Shown piece after piece: positions 1 through 7,884 of a stretch of DNA of 64,000 nt. The DNA lies in the NCBI GenBank assembly GCA_014859095.1, contig JACUUV010000005.1:1-64000 (forward strand). The letters run 5' to 3'. How positions within the stretch are numbered: position 1 is the first letter of the stretch; each line of letters begins with the position of its first letter. The notes under the pieces are model-generated. The model saw only the letters and a list, made by a program, of their open reading frames with translations, searched no databases and had not been told where the DNA came from. This DNA comes from Clostridia bacterium (lineage in GTDB: Bacteria > Bacillota > Clostridia > Peptostreptococcales > Acidaminobacteraceae). Both the position numbers and the translations under genes were made by a program.

Positions 1-61
1 ATGTTGTTTATAAAGATCAACTATTTAGAGGAGAAGTTCCTTTTTTTTCAATGGACGTTAT

Positions 62-499
62 ATGATGGCGCGCCTACAGGATGAGGTCGAAAGATACGAG
101 CGCACAGGAAAACCGTTTAGTCTGATCCTCACAGATATCGACTATTTTAAAACGATTAATGATAATTACGGACACGATTGTGGCGATGAGGTTTTGCAGG
201 TTTTGTCAAAGTTAATGAAAAGCCAAATAAGAGCAATGGATGTATTATGTCGCTGGGGAGGCGAAGAATTCTTGCTGCTTTTACCTGAAACAGATATTGA
301 AAAAGCCCGAATGCTTGCGCAATGTGTGCGAAAAAGCGTCTTAGAAGAACACTTCACATACGAAAACAAACAGTTCAGGCTTACAATGACATTCGGTGTG
401 TCAACCTATGAAAAAGGTATGAGCATCAAAGAGTTGATCAAAGTCGCTGACTTGGCTCTTTATCGCGGGAAAGAACTAGGGCGTAACCAAGTTGTATAA
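62..499 (+). CDS. GGDEF domain protein (diguanylate cyclase), N-terminally incomplete
   Basis: GGDEF domains condense two GTP into cyclic di-GMP. The 145 residues carry the nucleotide-binding segment DIDYFKTINDNYGH (residues 25-38), an intact active site GGEEF (66-70), the RxxD inhibitory site RAMD five residues before it, and the usual C-terminal ALYRGKELGRNQV. The domain normally opens with a D-x-LTGLxNRR stretch. Here only NGRYMM remains in frame, and TAA and TAG stops lie at 11-13 and 26-28, so the start of the domain and any sensor region are missing. A frameshift near the T8 run at 42-51, or true truncation, are both possible. The ribosome binding site before the ATG is weak. The active site looks functional; whether the gene is, is uncertain. 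Confidence 0.72.
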   Translation: MMARLQDEVERYERTGKPFSLILTDIDYFKTINDNYGHDCGDEVLQVLSKLMKSQIRAMDVLCRWGGEEFLLLLPETDIEKARMLAQCVRKSVLEEHFTYENKQFRLTMTFGVSTYEKGMSIKELIKVADLALYRGKELGRNQVV

Positions 500-514
500 T
501 TGTATGACGACACA

Positions 515-552
515 TAAAAAACCCGCAATCCATTTAAGGATGCGGGTTTTTA
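515..552. terminator. Bidirectional Rho-independent terminator
   Basis: The inverted repeat AACCCGCAATCC / GGATGCGGGTT has one bulged base. It has T-runs on both strands: ttttt at the plus end and aaaaaa at 515-520 for the minus strand. It ends the GGDEF gene on the plus strand and RNase P RNA on the minus strand, whose 3' end lies three bases away. Confidence 0.85.
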
Positions 553-554
553 AT

Positions 555-884
555 TGAGTAAATCTATAAGCCGAGTTCTGTATTAGACAATCATCTATCT
601 AGGCGAAACGTTACCGATCCGCTCAAGCGACCTACCACCGGGGGAGACGAGCAGCCTCCTTTTTACACCCTACTTGGTCTTGCTCCAGATGGGGTTTACA
701 GAGCCACATAGTCGCCTATGCGCTGGTGAGCTCTTACCTCACCTTTCCATCCTTACCTCAAAAAGAGGCGGTCTATTTCTGTTGCACTTTCCTTGGAGTC
801 ACCTCCACTGGGGGTTACCCAGCATCCTGCTCTACGGAGCTCGGACTTTCCTCGTGCAGGTGCACGCGATCATCTGATTTACTC
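555..884 (-). ncRNA. rnpB: RNase P RNA, class A
   Basis: This is the catalytic RNA of RNase P, which trims the 5' leader from pre-tRNAs. On the minus strand the 5' part holds the signature GAGGAAAGTCCGAGCTC and GGTAACCCCCAGTGGAGGTG. The 3' part holds AGATAGATGATTGTC and ACAGAACTCGGCTTAT, all universally conserved. The ends pair as helix P1: GAGTAAATC at the 5' end (884-876) with GATTTACTC at the 3' end (563-555). About 330 nt and the GGTAAGAGCTCACC region fit the ancestral type A fold rather than the Bacillus type B. It has its own promoter (891-919) and terminator (515-552). Apparent plus-strand reading frames across it are not genes. Confidence 0.96.
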
Positions 885-890
885 TAAATC

Positions 891-919
891 ATTATACTTG
901 ATGTGGTTGGATTAAGCAA
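891..919 (-). promoter_or_regulatory. Sigma-A promoter of rnpB
   Basis: On the minus strand: TTGCTT (919-914), a 17 bp spacer and TATAAT (896-891). Transcription would begin about seven bases further on, matching the 5' end of RNase P RNA at 884. Confidence 0.7.
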
Positions 920-943
920 TCTCTTTATAAAATTTCATATCAG

Positions 944-1149
944 TCATCTTTCTTCTTTCTTTTTTCTGGCCAATTTAAGACCACCAAAACCGCTTATTAT
1001 TGCCATGTAAAATCCTAACCGTGCCAGATGCCCCAGAAAAAACCTGCTGGATTATCAGGTGTGTTTTTTCCATCCTCGGGAGCACAATTCGTAACCGTCA
1101 ACAAAACAATTATTAGAACCATCATCAATGCAATTCTTTTGGAATTCAT
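944..1149 (-). pseudogene. Small lipoprotein gene broken by an internal deletion
   Basis: A GGAGGA ribosome binding site precedes an ATG at 1149. The first frame gives 44 residues: a hydrophobic signal segment, a lipobox-like cysteine (VTNCAPED) and then PAGFFWGIWHG before TAG at 1017-1015. In another frame, overlapping that stop (1018 to 944), the sequence reads LGFYMAIISGFGGLKLARK and ends in a basic tail. From memory, a common small Firmicutes lipoprotein family has exactly these two ends (GFFxGxWHG at the N side, GFYxAIISGFGG-L plus basic end at the C side), separated by about 35-45 residues. The middle seems to have been deleted with a frame change. It sits 25 bp after oppC and was probably cotranscribed. 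Confidence 0.6.
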
Positions 1150-1174
1150 AATAATCCTCCTCATGATTTGAAAA

Positions 1175-2071
1175 CTAGCGTCCTTCTTCTTTTGGATCCA
1201 GTGCCGATCTGAGTCCCTCCCCCATCAAATTGATGCTGATGACAGTGAGTGAAATAAGAGTCACTGGGAAAAACCACATCCAATAATAGCTGTTGTTCAC
1301 CATATTGGCCCCTCTGATATTTGGAATCAGATTGCCCCATGTCGGAACTGTTTCAGGAAATCCCATACCTACAAATGAAAGCATCAGTTCGATAAGAATC
1401 GCATTGGCGATAATGGTAGCAGATGAAGCAATAACCACACCAAAAACATTGGGAAGTAAATGCTTGAAAATTTTTGACATTTTACCAATTCCAAGCAACT
1501 CTGCGGCACTCATGAATTCAGTGTTTTTATGGACAATGATCTGTCCACGAATGATTCGTGCAAGTCCAGGAAAATTGAGAAACCCATAAAGCCCCATGAC
1601 CACAAACATTCTCTGGAGGGGCTGAAGTTTGAAGGCGAAAACCGCCGTAAATGAGATTAGAATCGGCAGCAAAGGCATGACATGAACAAACTCCGTAAAT
1701 CGCATCAACAGCTTATCAATCCATTTGCCGTTATACCCGGAAATGGTACCGATGATGGTTCCCACAAAAATTGTGATACTGGCGGAGTACATAGCCATAA
1801 CCAGTGTGATTCTACCCCCATAAAGGACCCGTATAAACATATCCTGACCATATCGATCTGTTCCGAAAGGATGGCTTAAAGTTGGAGATTGGTATCTGTC
1901 CACCACGCTGAAATACTGGAGCGGATAGGGTGAGAGCATGGGACCAAAGATGGTTGCCAGTACAATGATCAAAAACAGTAATGCCCCAAAGATCGCAATT
2001 GGTGATTTTTTGAAGCGAATGAACGCAAGTCTCCATGGGCCTAATGTATCCGAAGTTTTTTTGTTCATCAT
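1175..2071 (-). CDS. ABC transporter permease, OppC/DppC type
   Basis: This is one of the two membrane subunits of a peptide or nickel importer of the Opp/Dpp family. The 298 residues include an N-terminal OppC_N segment with a first membrane helix at about 27-49, the motif HPFGTDRYGQDMFIRVLYG (about 87-105), and the BPD_transp_1 core with the EAA loop AAELLGIGKMSKIFKHLLPN (about 188-207), which docks on the ATPase. The C-terminal LMGEGLRSALDP is typical. Its ATG overlaps the oppB stop (ATGA), so the pair is translationally coupled. No oppD, oppF or oppA gene lies downstream, where the ATPases normally are; the substrate cannot be told. Confidence 0.9.
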   Translation of the reverse strand: MMNKKTSDTLGPWRLAFIRFKKSPIAIFGALLFLIIVLATIFGPMLSPYPLQYFSVVDRYQSPTLSHPFGTDRYGQDMFIRVLYGGRITLVMAMYSASITIFVGTIIGTISGYNGKWIDKLLMRFTEFVHVMPLLPILISFTAVFAFKLQPLQRMFVVMGLYGFLNFPGLARIIRGQIIVHKNTEFMSAAELLGIGKMSKIFKHLLPNVFGVVIASSATIIANAILIELMLSFVGMGFPETVPTWGNLIPNIRGANMVNNSYYWMWFFPVTLISLTVISINLMGEGLRSALDPKEEGR

Positions 2072-3072
2072 TCGTCCTCCATTTCAGCATTCATTTTAGG
2101 ATCTGCTATTCCATATAAAAGATCAGCGAGAAAGTTGCCAAATACAGAGGCAAGAGCAAATATCAGAATCAACAGGGACAACATGGATGTATCCCTTCTG
2201 AAAACAGCATATAAGAATTCCAGTCCTATCCCCGGCCAAGAAAAAACCGCCTCGACAAAGATATTTCCGACAAAAAGTGTGGGGATCATGACGCCTACAA
2301 GGGATATGATTGGAATCAGTGCGTTTCTCAAAGCATGTTTGTAAATTACAGTTCTTTCCTTTAGTCCTTTGGAACGAGCGGTTCTGATATAATCCTGATT
2401 GATGACATCAACCACTGCGTTTCTGATAAATCTGGAGACACTGCCAACGCCAACGAGCGTCAAAGTAAGAACCGGCAATATCATATGCCTCATAACGTCA
2501 AGAACTTCCACAAGTTTATTAGGGTAACCTTTTATGATATAGATAATGGATCTCATACCTGTTGGAGGAATCCAGGAAACATTGACAGCAAGCAATCTCA
2601 TCAGATAAATGCCTATGAAAAATGCCGGTAAAGAAATTGCTATTAAAGTTGTCGTAGAGAAAAAATTATCAAATAAGCTGTTTCTTTTCGCAGCGGATCT
2701 TACTCCTATGGGAATCGCCAACAAAAATGTAAAGACCATTGATGTGAAGTTAAGCATGAAGGTTCTCCAAATCAAAATACCAACAATGTCGCTTGCCGGT
2801 CTTCTATAATAGAGCGAAGTGCCAAAATCACCCCTAAGGGCATTCGTAAACCATTCAAAGTATCTGATATGCCAAGGTCTGTTGTATTGAAGCACCTCTT
2901 GCATTTGACTGATTTGTTCTGGTGATGGTCTTGGTGAACCTTCAGGCAGTGAGTTGATATATGAGATAAGCTCGTTTCCAGGCATGGCATCGATTATAAT
3001 GAAGATGACAAGTGTGATAGCGATCATAAGTGGAATTGCCTGTAGGATTCTATGTAATACAAAGCGTTTCAA
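2068..3072 (-). CDS. ABC transporter permease, OppB/DppB type
   Basis: This is the partner membrane subunit of the preceding permease, 334 residues with the TTG start at 3072. That start is chosen because GGGAGG lies six bases upstream and the protein then begins LKRFVLHRILQAIPLMIAIT, the standard OppB N-terminus. The longer frame to 3159 adds an implausible leader. Seen: first helix at about 8-30, the external region with SPEQISQMQEVLQYNRPW, and the EAA loop near RTARSKGLKERTVIYKHALR that contacts an ATPase. It lies 95 bp after nif3 and overlaps oppC by 4 bp. With no ATPase or solute-binding gene adjacent, it must share those from another locus or be a remnant. Confidence 0.9.
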   Translation of the reverse strand: MKRFVLHRILQAIPLMIAITLVIFIIIDAMPGNELISYINSLPEGSPRPSPEQISQMQEVLQYNRPWHIRYFEWFTNALRGDFGTSLYYRRPASDIVGILIWRTFMLNFTSMVFTFLLAIPIGVRSAAKRNSLFDNFFSTTTLIAISLPAFFIGIYLMRLLAVNVSWIPPTGMRSIIYIIKGYPNKLVEVLDVMRHMILPVLTLTLVGVGSVSRFIRNAVVDVINQDYIRTARSKGLKERTVIYKHALRNALIPIISLVGVMIPTLFVGNIFVEAVFSWPGIGLEFLYAVFRRDTSMLSLLILIFALASVFGNFLADLLYGIADPKMNAEMEDE

Positions 3073-3167
3073 TTGAGTCCTCCCTTGATGCGTTTTATAA
3101 TAATTATAACTGAATAAAAAAGAAAAGTAATACATGTTAAGAAATGTTAAAGAAAGCACCTGTATAA

Positions 3168-3977
3168 TTACAGATGCTTAAAGATTGGTTGCTCCATCTC
3201 TGACACTTTTGTAAAAACGTCATAATTTTTTTCTGATATCCACCCATCCATCAATGCTTTAAAATGTTCTAAATAGACGGATTCGCTTTCAAAATGACCG
3301 ACATCCACTAAAGTGAGATTGGATCCTATGACATTTTGACAGTCGTGATATTTCAAATCGGATGTGATGAACACATCGGCTTGTGTCAATAAGACGTTCC
3401 CTATGAAATCAGATGACGCACCACTTGCAACGACAACTTTTCGGACTTTTTTATCCTTTGTCACATTAGATATTCTCAAATGATCGATTTGAAAAACATT
3501 TTTGACTCTCAATATGAATTCATCAAATGCCATTGCATTTTCAAGTGTTCCAACGATACCATGACCATAATCCGAGTGGACACCTTCAGGAATTAGAATT
3601 TGAAGATGCCCAAGTAATAAAGAGTCAGCCAAATATCTATTGATTCCACTTGAAAATACTTTATCAAGGTTGGTGTGAGCCGCAATGATGGCAATATCAT
3701 TTTGAATAGCCTCAATCAAAATTTTCCCCACCCGATCGCCAGTGGTGATTTTCTTTAGTGGACTAAAAATAATCGGATGGTGGGTTATGATCAAATCATA
3801 CCCTTCTTCAATGGCCTCTTTGATGACCTCTTCTGATAGATCCAGTGCAACGAGAATCCTATTGACAACTTGATTCTCTTTGCCAACCAGCAATCCGACA
3901 TTATCCCATGAATCTGCAGTCTCAAACGGTGCGATTTGATCAATGACTTTAAGAATTTTATTGACGGATGTCATCAT
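3168..3977 (-). CDS. Nif3-like dinuclear metal centre protein (DUF34)
   Basis: DUF34/NIF3 proteins form toroidal hexamers with a two-metal site; some have been linked to GTP cyclohydrolase activity or metal insertion, but the role remains unsettled. The 269 residues show metal-ligand motifs IITHHPIIFSPLK (about 64-76) and AAHTNLD (about 99-105), and the late GHFESE. The length matches the short form without the inserted PII-like domain seen in B. subtilis YqfO. The start is the ATG at 3977, overlapping the trmK stop (ATGATGA) behind GGAGG; the longer frame to 4037 runs into trmK. The trmK-nif3 order is conserved in Firmicutes downstream of rpoD. Confidence 0.9.
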   Translation of the reverse strand: MMTSVNKILKVIDQIAPFETADSWDNVGLLVGKENQVVNRILVALDLSEEVIKEAIEEGYDLIITHHPIIFSPLKKITTGDRVGKILIEAIQNDIAIIAAHTNLDKVFSSGINRYLADSLLLGHLQILIPEGVHSDYGHGIVGTLENAMAFDEFILRVKNVFQIDHLRISNVTKDKKVRKVVVASGASSDFIGNVLLTQADVFITSDLKYHDCQNVIGSNLTLVDVGHFESESVYLEHFKALMDGWISEKNYDVFTKVSEMEQPIFKHL

Positions 3978-4696
3978 AAGTCTTCCTCCTTCAATTTTAG
4001 TAAGATGGAATCTATCGTAATGAGTTTGTTCACACATGCATCATGTTTAGATGTCTGCGAAGCGCTATTGGCGAGTTGTTTAATGATTGTTTCATATTTA
4101 TGCCGTCTGTACAGTAAAAATTTGATGTATTCAGATACATTGTCTCTTGTGATTCTATAACCGAACTCCAAATCAGCTGAGTGCACGTGTATGTCAATTG
4201 TAGCATCATCATCTCTACTGGAAATTTCGATGATCTCGTAATACTTCGAACTTTCATGGACGTAATAATCACTTTTGATTTTAAAACCTTGATCCATAAG
4301 CCATTGCCTCAACACATTTTGTTCGGTCATTGGTTGTAGGAGCAATTTTTCAAATGATAGTGATTTTTGAAGGTCATGCGATAAAATGTCAATAATCAGT
4401 CCACCGCCCATACCTGCAATCACAATAGTATCCACCTCTGCAGGCTCCAAAGGTTCTATTCCGGAACCCAGTCTAAATTCAGTTTGATTTGTAAAGTCCG
4501 CTTCCCGGAAAGAACGTTTTGCATTTTCAAGAGGTCCTATATTGATATCACATAAAATACAGTGCTCAATATGGCTATTTTCAAGCAAATATAGGGGCAA
4601 ATAGCCGTGATCTGTGCCTATATCAGCTAACTTCCGAGATGGATATGATAATTTTGCCAACATATCTAGTCGTTTAGATAACTTGTATTTGATCAT
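3974..4696 (-). CDS. trmK: tRNA (adenine22-N1)-methyltransferase
   Basis: TrmK makes m1A22 in the D-loop of bacterial tRNAs using S-adenosylmethionine. The 240 residues open with LSKRLDMLAKL, then the SAM motif LADIGTDHGYLPLYL (about 23-37), the acidic end of beta-2 (CDINIGPLENA) and the family motif IVIAGMGGGLIIDIL (about 91-105). A C-terminal coiled helical domain (about 160-240) is typical. AAAGGAAGTG precedes the ATG. It lies downstream of rpoD behind a terminator and overlaps nif3 by 4 bp, so these two form a unit. Confidence 0.93.
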   Translation of the reverse strand: MIKYKLSKRLDMLAKLSYPSRKLADIGTDHGYLPLYLLENSHIEHCILCDINIGPLENAKRSFREADFTNQTEFRLGSGIEPLEPAEVDTIVIAGMGGGLIIDILSHDLQKSLSFEKLLLQPMTEQNVLRQWLMDQGFKIKSDYYVHESSKYYEIIEISSRDDDATIDIHVHSADLEFGYRITRDNVSEYIKFLLYRRHKYETIIKQLANSASQTSKHDACVNKLITIDSILLKLKEEDL

Positions 4697-4722
4697 AATT
4701 CACTTCCTTTATTCGTTATTTT

Positions 4723-4768
4723 AAAAAAAAACAGTCCAGATTGGATGCAGGGCATCATACTAGACTGG
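4723..4768 (-). terminator. Rho-independent terminator after rpoD
   Basis: On the minus strand CAGTCTAG pairs with CTGGACTG (8 bp, one G-U) across a 20-base loop and is followed by nine T. It separates the dnaG-rpoD transcript from trmK-nif3. Confidence 0.8.
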
Positions 4769-4774
4769 AAAATA

Positions 4775-5977
4775 TTATTCTAAATAATCTTTGAGTTTTT
4801 TGCTTCTGCTGGGATGTTTTAATTTTCTAAGTGCTTTTGCTTCAATCTGACGAATACGTTCTCTGGTGACATCGAACTCCTTACCCACTTCCTCAAGTGT
4901 TCTTGCGCGTCCATCTTCAAGCCCGAATCTCAGCTTGAGAACCTTCTGTTCACGAGGAGTAAGTGTTTCAAGAACCTCCATCAATTGCTCTTTAAGCATT
5001 GAAAATGCTGCTGCATCTGCCGGAGCAGGAGCATCATTGTCTGGTATAAAATCACCCAGATGTGAATCTTCCTCTTCACCAATTGGAGTTTCAAGTGAAA
5101 CTGGTTCCTGAGCAATTTTAAGAATTTCTCTAACTTTGTCAACCGTCATGTCCATTTCCTTTGCTATTTCCTCAGGTAGTGGCTCTCTGCCAAGCTCCTG
5201 CAGAAGTTGCCTTTGAACACGAATCAATTTATTGATGGTTTCAACCATATGAACAGGTATTCTGATAGTACGCGCTTGATCTGCGATTGCTCTTGTAATG
5301 GCTTGTCTGATCCACCAAGTTGCGTACGTGGAAAATTTGAATCCTTTGGTCCAGTCGAATTTCTCAACGGCTTTAATCAATCCTAGGTTACCTTCTTGAA
5401 TCAAATCCAGGAAAAGCATACCACGTCCAACGTATTTTTTCGCAATACTGACAACGAGACGCAAATTTGCTTCACATAATTTTTTCTTTGCATCTTCATC
5501 TCCAGTTGCCATACGCTTTGCCAGGTCGACTTCTTCTTCGCCTGATAAAAGAGCAACTTCACCGATTTCTTTAAGATACATACGTACTGGATCGTCAATA
5601 TTGATTCCCTTAGGAACGGAGATATCGATGATTTTTTCTTTATGATCTTCTTCATTCTCTTCATCTGAGCGATCCAACTTGTCGAGATTGTCCAAATCAT
5701 CGAGGTCGTCAAGATCATCAAGATCTTCGATGTCTTCAAGGTCTTCAAGATCAATTTCATCTATTTCATCAATATCGTTCTCTTCATCTTCTTCAGATAT
5801 TATGGTGACGCCCATAGCTGAAAAAGAATCGTATATCTCGTCGATTTGGTCTTTATCGATTTCGAGTTCAGATAACTTGTCTTGTATTTCAGTATAGGTC
5901 AAAGTACCTGTTTTCTTACCTTTCTTAATTAAAGCTTTTACAATATCTTGGTTCTTGGCATTCAATTTATTATTCAA
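4775..5977 (-). CDS. rpoD: RNA polymerase primary sigma factor (sigma A / RpoD)
   Basis: This housekeeping sigma factor directs RNA polymerase to -10/-35 promoters. The 400 residues contain region 1.1 (about 1-60), region 1.2 ([21 protein letters not shown], about 129-149), region 2 with the -10 recognition helix [19 protein letters not shown] (about 227-245), region 3, and the region 4 helix-turn-helix [20 protein letters not shown] (about 361-380). Between 1.1 and 1.2, residues 69-102 are a low-complexity Asp/Glu/Leu repeat. The start is TTG with GGAGG eight bases upstream; no ATG is available. It follows dnaG by 15 bp, the standard macromolecular-synthesis order. Confidence 0.97.
   Translation of the reverse strand: MNNKLNAKNQDIVKALIKKGKKTGTLTYTEIQDKLSELEIDKDQIDEIYDSFSAMGVTIISEEDEENDIDEIDEIDLEDLEDIEDLDDLDDLDDLDNLDKLDRSDEENEEDHKEKIIDISVPKGINIDDPVRMYLKEIGEVALLSGEEEVDLAKRMATGDEDAKKKLCEANLRLVVSIAKKYVGRGMLFLDLIQEGNLGLIKAVEKFDWTKGFKFSTYATWWIRQAITRAIADQARTIRIPVHMVETINKLIRVQRQLLQELGREPLPEEIAKEMDMTVDKVREILKIAQEPVSLETPIGEEEDSHLGDFIPDNDAPAPADAAAFSMLKEQLMEVLETLTPREQKVLKLRFGLEDGRARTLEEVGKEFDVTRERIRQIEAKALRKLKHPSRSKKLKDYLE
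5672..5773 (-). repeat. In-frame Asp-Leu coding repeat within rpoD
   Basis: Roughly 34 codons read as degenerate tandem units of Asp/Glu-Leu/Ile plus Asp ([19 protein letters not shown] and onward to DNLDKLD). At DNA level it is a GAT/GAC-rich imperfect repeat with 6- to 9-base periodicity. It lies in the linker between sigma regions 1.1 and 1.2. Confidence 0.8.
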
Positions 5978-5992
5978 TTGAAGTGCCTCCTT

Positions 5993-7786
5993 TCAATTTT
6001 TAAATTTATGCTGACGCATTTTCATGGTAAGCTCTTGTTTCATCAACATTTTTTGATGAATTTCTCTTTGCAGTTCGCCTAATGTGCTTGAATTCTTAAG
6101 TGTCAGCTTTAGTGCTTCAATCTCTTCGTCAAGTGTCATGACTATAATATTGTGTATGACAAGATCCAAATCAATTTCGTCGATATCCTCCAAATGCAAT
6201 TGGAGAACATCAAGTACTTTTGTCGATATGGATAAATCTGCATCTTCTATGATATGTTGCCTTGAGAACGATTCGTGATGATTGAAGTAATCAAATATAT
6301 AATCAAAAACCTCTTGCATTTCATTTGAAAATTTAAAGTGCCTGATCATATTTTTCTGATCTGGTGTTATGCTTTCATATTTATGGATGAAATATGCAAT
6401 CAGCTGATTTTCCAGATAACGTTTTTTGTCACTTGCAATTTTTGGTATGGCTTGATTTTTCTTTTCTTTATTATGGAAGCCGTAATGGTCTCGGGAGTTA
6501 TAATGGTCTTTAAATACTTCCCTCGCAATCATTTCAGTATTGACATCCAACATTTCACCGAGTTTTTCCACATAGAGATTCTTCTCAAATGTATTGGAAA
6601 CTTGGGAGATTATCACTACCGCCTTGGAAAGGAATTCCACTTTGGATTGCTCATCTTTCAGGTTATAGCCTTGTTTCAAATTGTTGATCTTGAACTCTGT
6701 TCCAGATACTGCTGCGTCGAGCTTTTCCTGAAATGCCTCGACACCATATTTCTTCAAAAAGTCGTCTGGGTCCATATTTTCACCGAGCACGACTATTCGG
6801 ACTTTTTCGATGATGCCCTGTAATATATCCAAACTTCTTAGCGCGGCCTTTTGTCCTGCAAAATCAGAATCATAACATATGATAATTTCATTCGCATAAC
6901 GTCTCATCAATCTTGCATGGTCGGCGGTAAGGGCGGTACCAAGTGTAGCTACAGCATTCGTGAAACCATAAAGATGAAGAGCGATGACATCCATGTACCC
7001 TTCTGCGACAATAAGTTCTTTTTTGCTGTTCTGATGGTTCTTGGCAATATTCAAACCGTATAAGGTTTTGCTTTTGTTGAAAATCTCTGTTTCAGGTGAG
7101 TTGAGATATTTTGGTAGCGAATCATCCATGACTCTGGCTCCGAACCCTATGACCCGACCTTTGGGATTGATGATTGGAAACATGATTCTACCACGAAAAC
7201 GATCATAAAAGCTCGTGTTATCTTTGTTTGGAATGATCAATCCCACTTTCTCAAGTTCTTCTGTAGTATATTTACTCCCCAAGGATTTGATGAGTTCTGC
7301 CCACGAATCGCTGGAAAAGCCAAGTCCGAATTGTTTTATGTGGTCATACTGAATTCCACGCTTTTCCAAATATTGAAGCGCTTCTTTATGAAGTCTTAAA
7401 TTTTTATAATAGAATATGGCCGCGTCTTTTAATATATCATAATAGCGATTCAAATTACCAGTGTTATTTCTGTCACTTCCTGATGAAAATTGTGAGATAT
7501 CAATGTTGTATCTTTCCGCAAGAAACTCTACCGCGTCAATATAATCCAAATTTTCATAATTCATAATAAAGTTGATTGCGTTGCCAGCAACCCCACAGCC
7601 GAAGCAATGAAACAGTTGCTTGTCCTCGGATATAATGAAGGAAGCGGTTTTCTCATTGTGAAACGGACATAACGCCTTATAGTTTTTCCCTGATTTGTCT
7701 ACTTGGACATAGCTGGATATGATATCGACAATATTGACATTGTCAATTATATGGTCAAAAATATTACCCTCATATTTCTTTTGCAT
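5993..7786 (-). CDS. dnaG: DNA primase
   Basis: DnaG synthesises RNA primers at the replication fork. The 597 residues show the N-terminal zinc-binding domain with CPFHNEKTASF and FHCFGCG (about residues 41-66), the catalytic core region with the RFRGRIMFPI motif (about 195-204) and the TOPRIM domain with AEGYMDVIALH (about 261-271) and the metal-binding CYDSDFAGQKAALR (about 309-322). The C-terminal helicase-binding part (about 460-597) is divergent, as usual. AAAGG precedes the ATG. It is cotranscribed with rpoD. dgt lies 98 bp upstream. Confidence 0.96.
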   Translation of the reverse strand: MQKKYEGNIFDHIIDNVNIVDIISSYVQVDKSGKNYKALCPFHNEKTASFIISEDKQLFHCFGCGVAGNAINFIMNYENLDYIDAVEFLAERYNIDISQFSSGSDRNNTGNLNRYYDILKDAAIFYYKNLRLHKEALQYLEKRGIQYDHIKQFGLGFSSDSWAELIKSLGSKYTTEELEKVGLIIPNKDNTSFYDRFRGRIMFPIINPKGRVIGFGARVMDDSLPKYLNSPETEIFNKSKTLYGLNIAKNHQNSKKELIVAEGYMDVIALHLYGFTNAVATLGTALTADHARLMRRYANEIIICYDSDFAGQKAALRSLDILQGIIEKVRIVVLGENMDPDDFLKKYGVEAFQEKLDAAVSGTEFKINNLKQGYNLKDEQSKVEFLSKAVVIISQVSNTFEKNLYVEKLGEMLDVNTEMIAREVFKDHYNSRDHYGFHNKEKKNQAIPKIASDKKRYLENQLIAYFIHKYESITPDQKNMIRHFKFSNEMQEVFDYIFDYFNHHESFSRQHIIEDADLSISTKVLDVLQLHLEDIDEIDLDLVIHNIIVMTLDEEIEALKLTLKNSSTLGELQREIHQKMLMKQELTMKMRQHKFKN

Positions 7787-7884
7787 CTATTTACCTTTCT
7801 AATGGTATACGTACACTTTCACTACTTATTATTTTTCGACAAAGATTTCTAAAATCCTTCTTTTATCACTCAAATTTAACGAAT

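Noticed and set aside
11..28. Stop read-through or selenocysteine at the stops before the GGDEF frame
   Set aside because: The stops are TAA and TAG, not TGA, so Sec insertion cannot apply; truncation or frameshift is simpler.
674..877. 67-codon plus-strand frame over 674-877
   Set aside because: It lies wholly in the antisense of RNase P RNA.
5672..5773. Repeated units resembling a small CRISPR or satellite array
   Set aside because: The units are in-frame codons of rpoD, with no spacers and no cas genes in the window.
6338..6823. 161-codon plus-strand frame opposite dnaG
   Set aside because: It is a shadow of the primase gene: low-complexity Phe/Ile composition, no ribosome binding site, no similarity.
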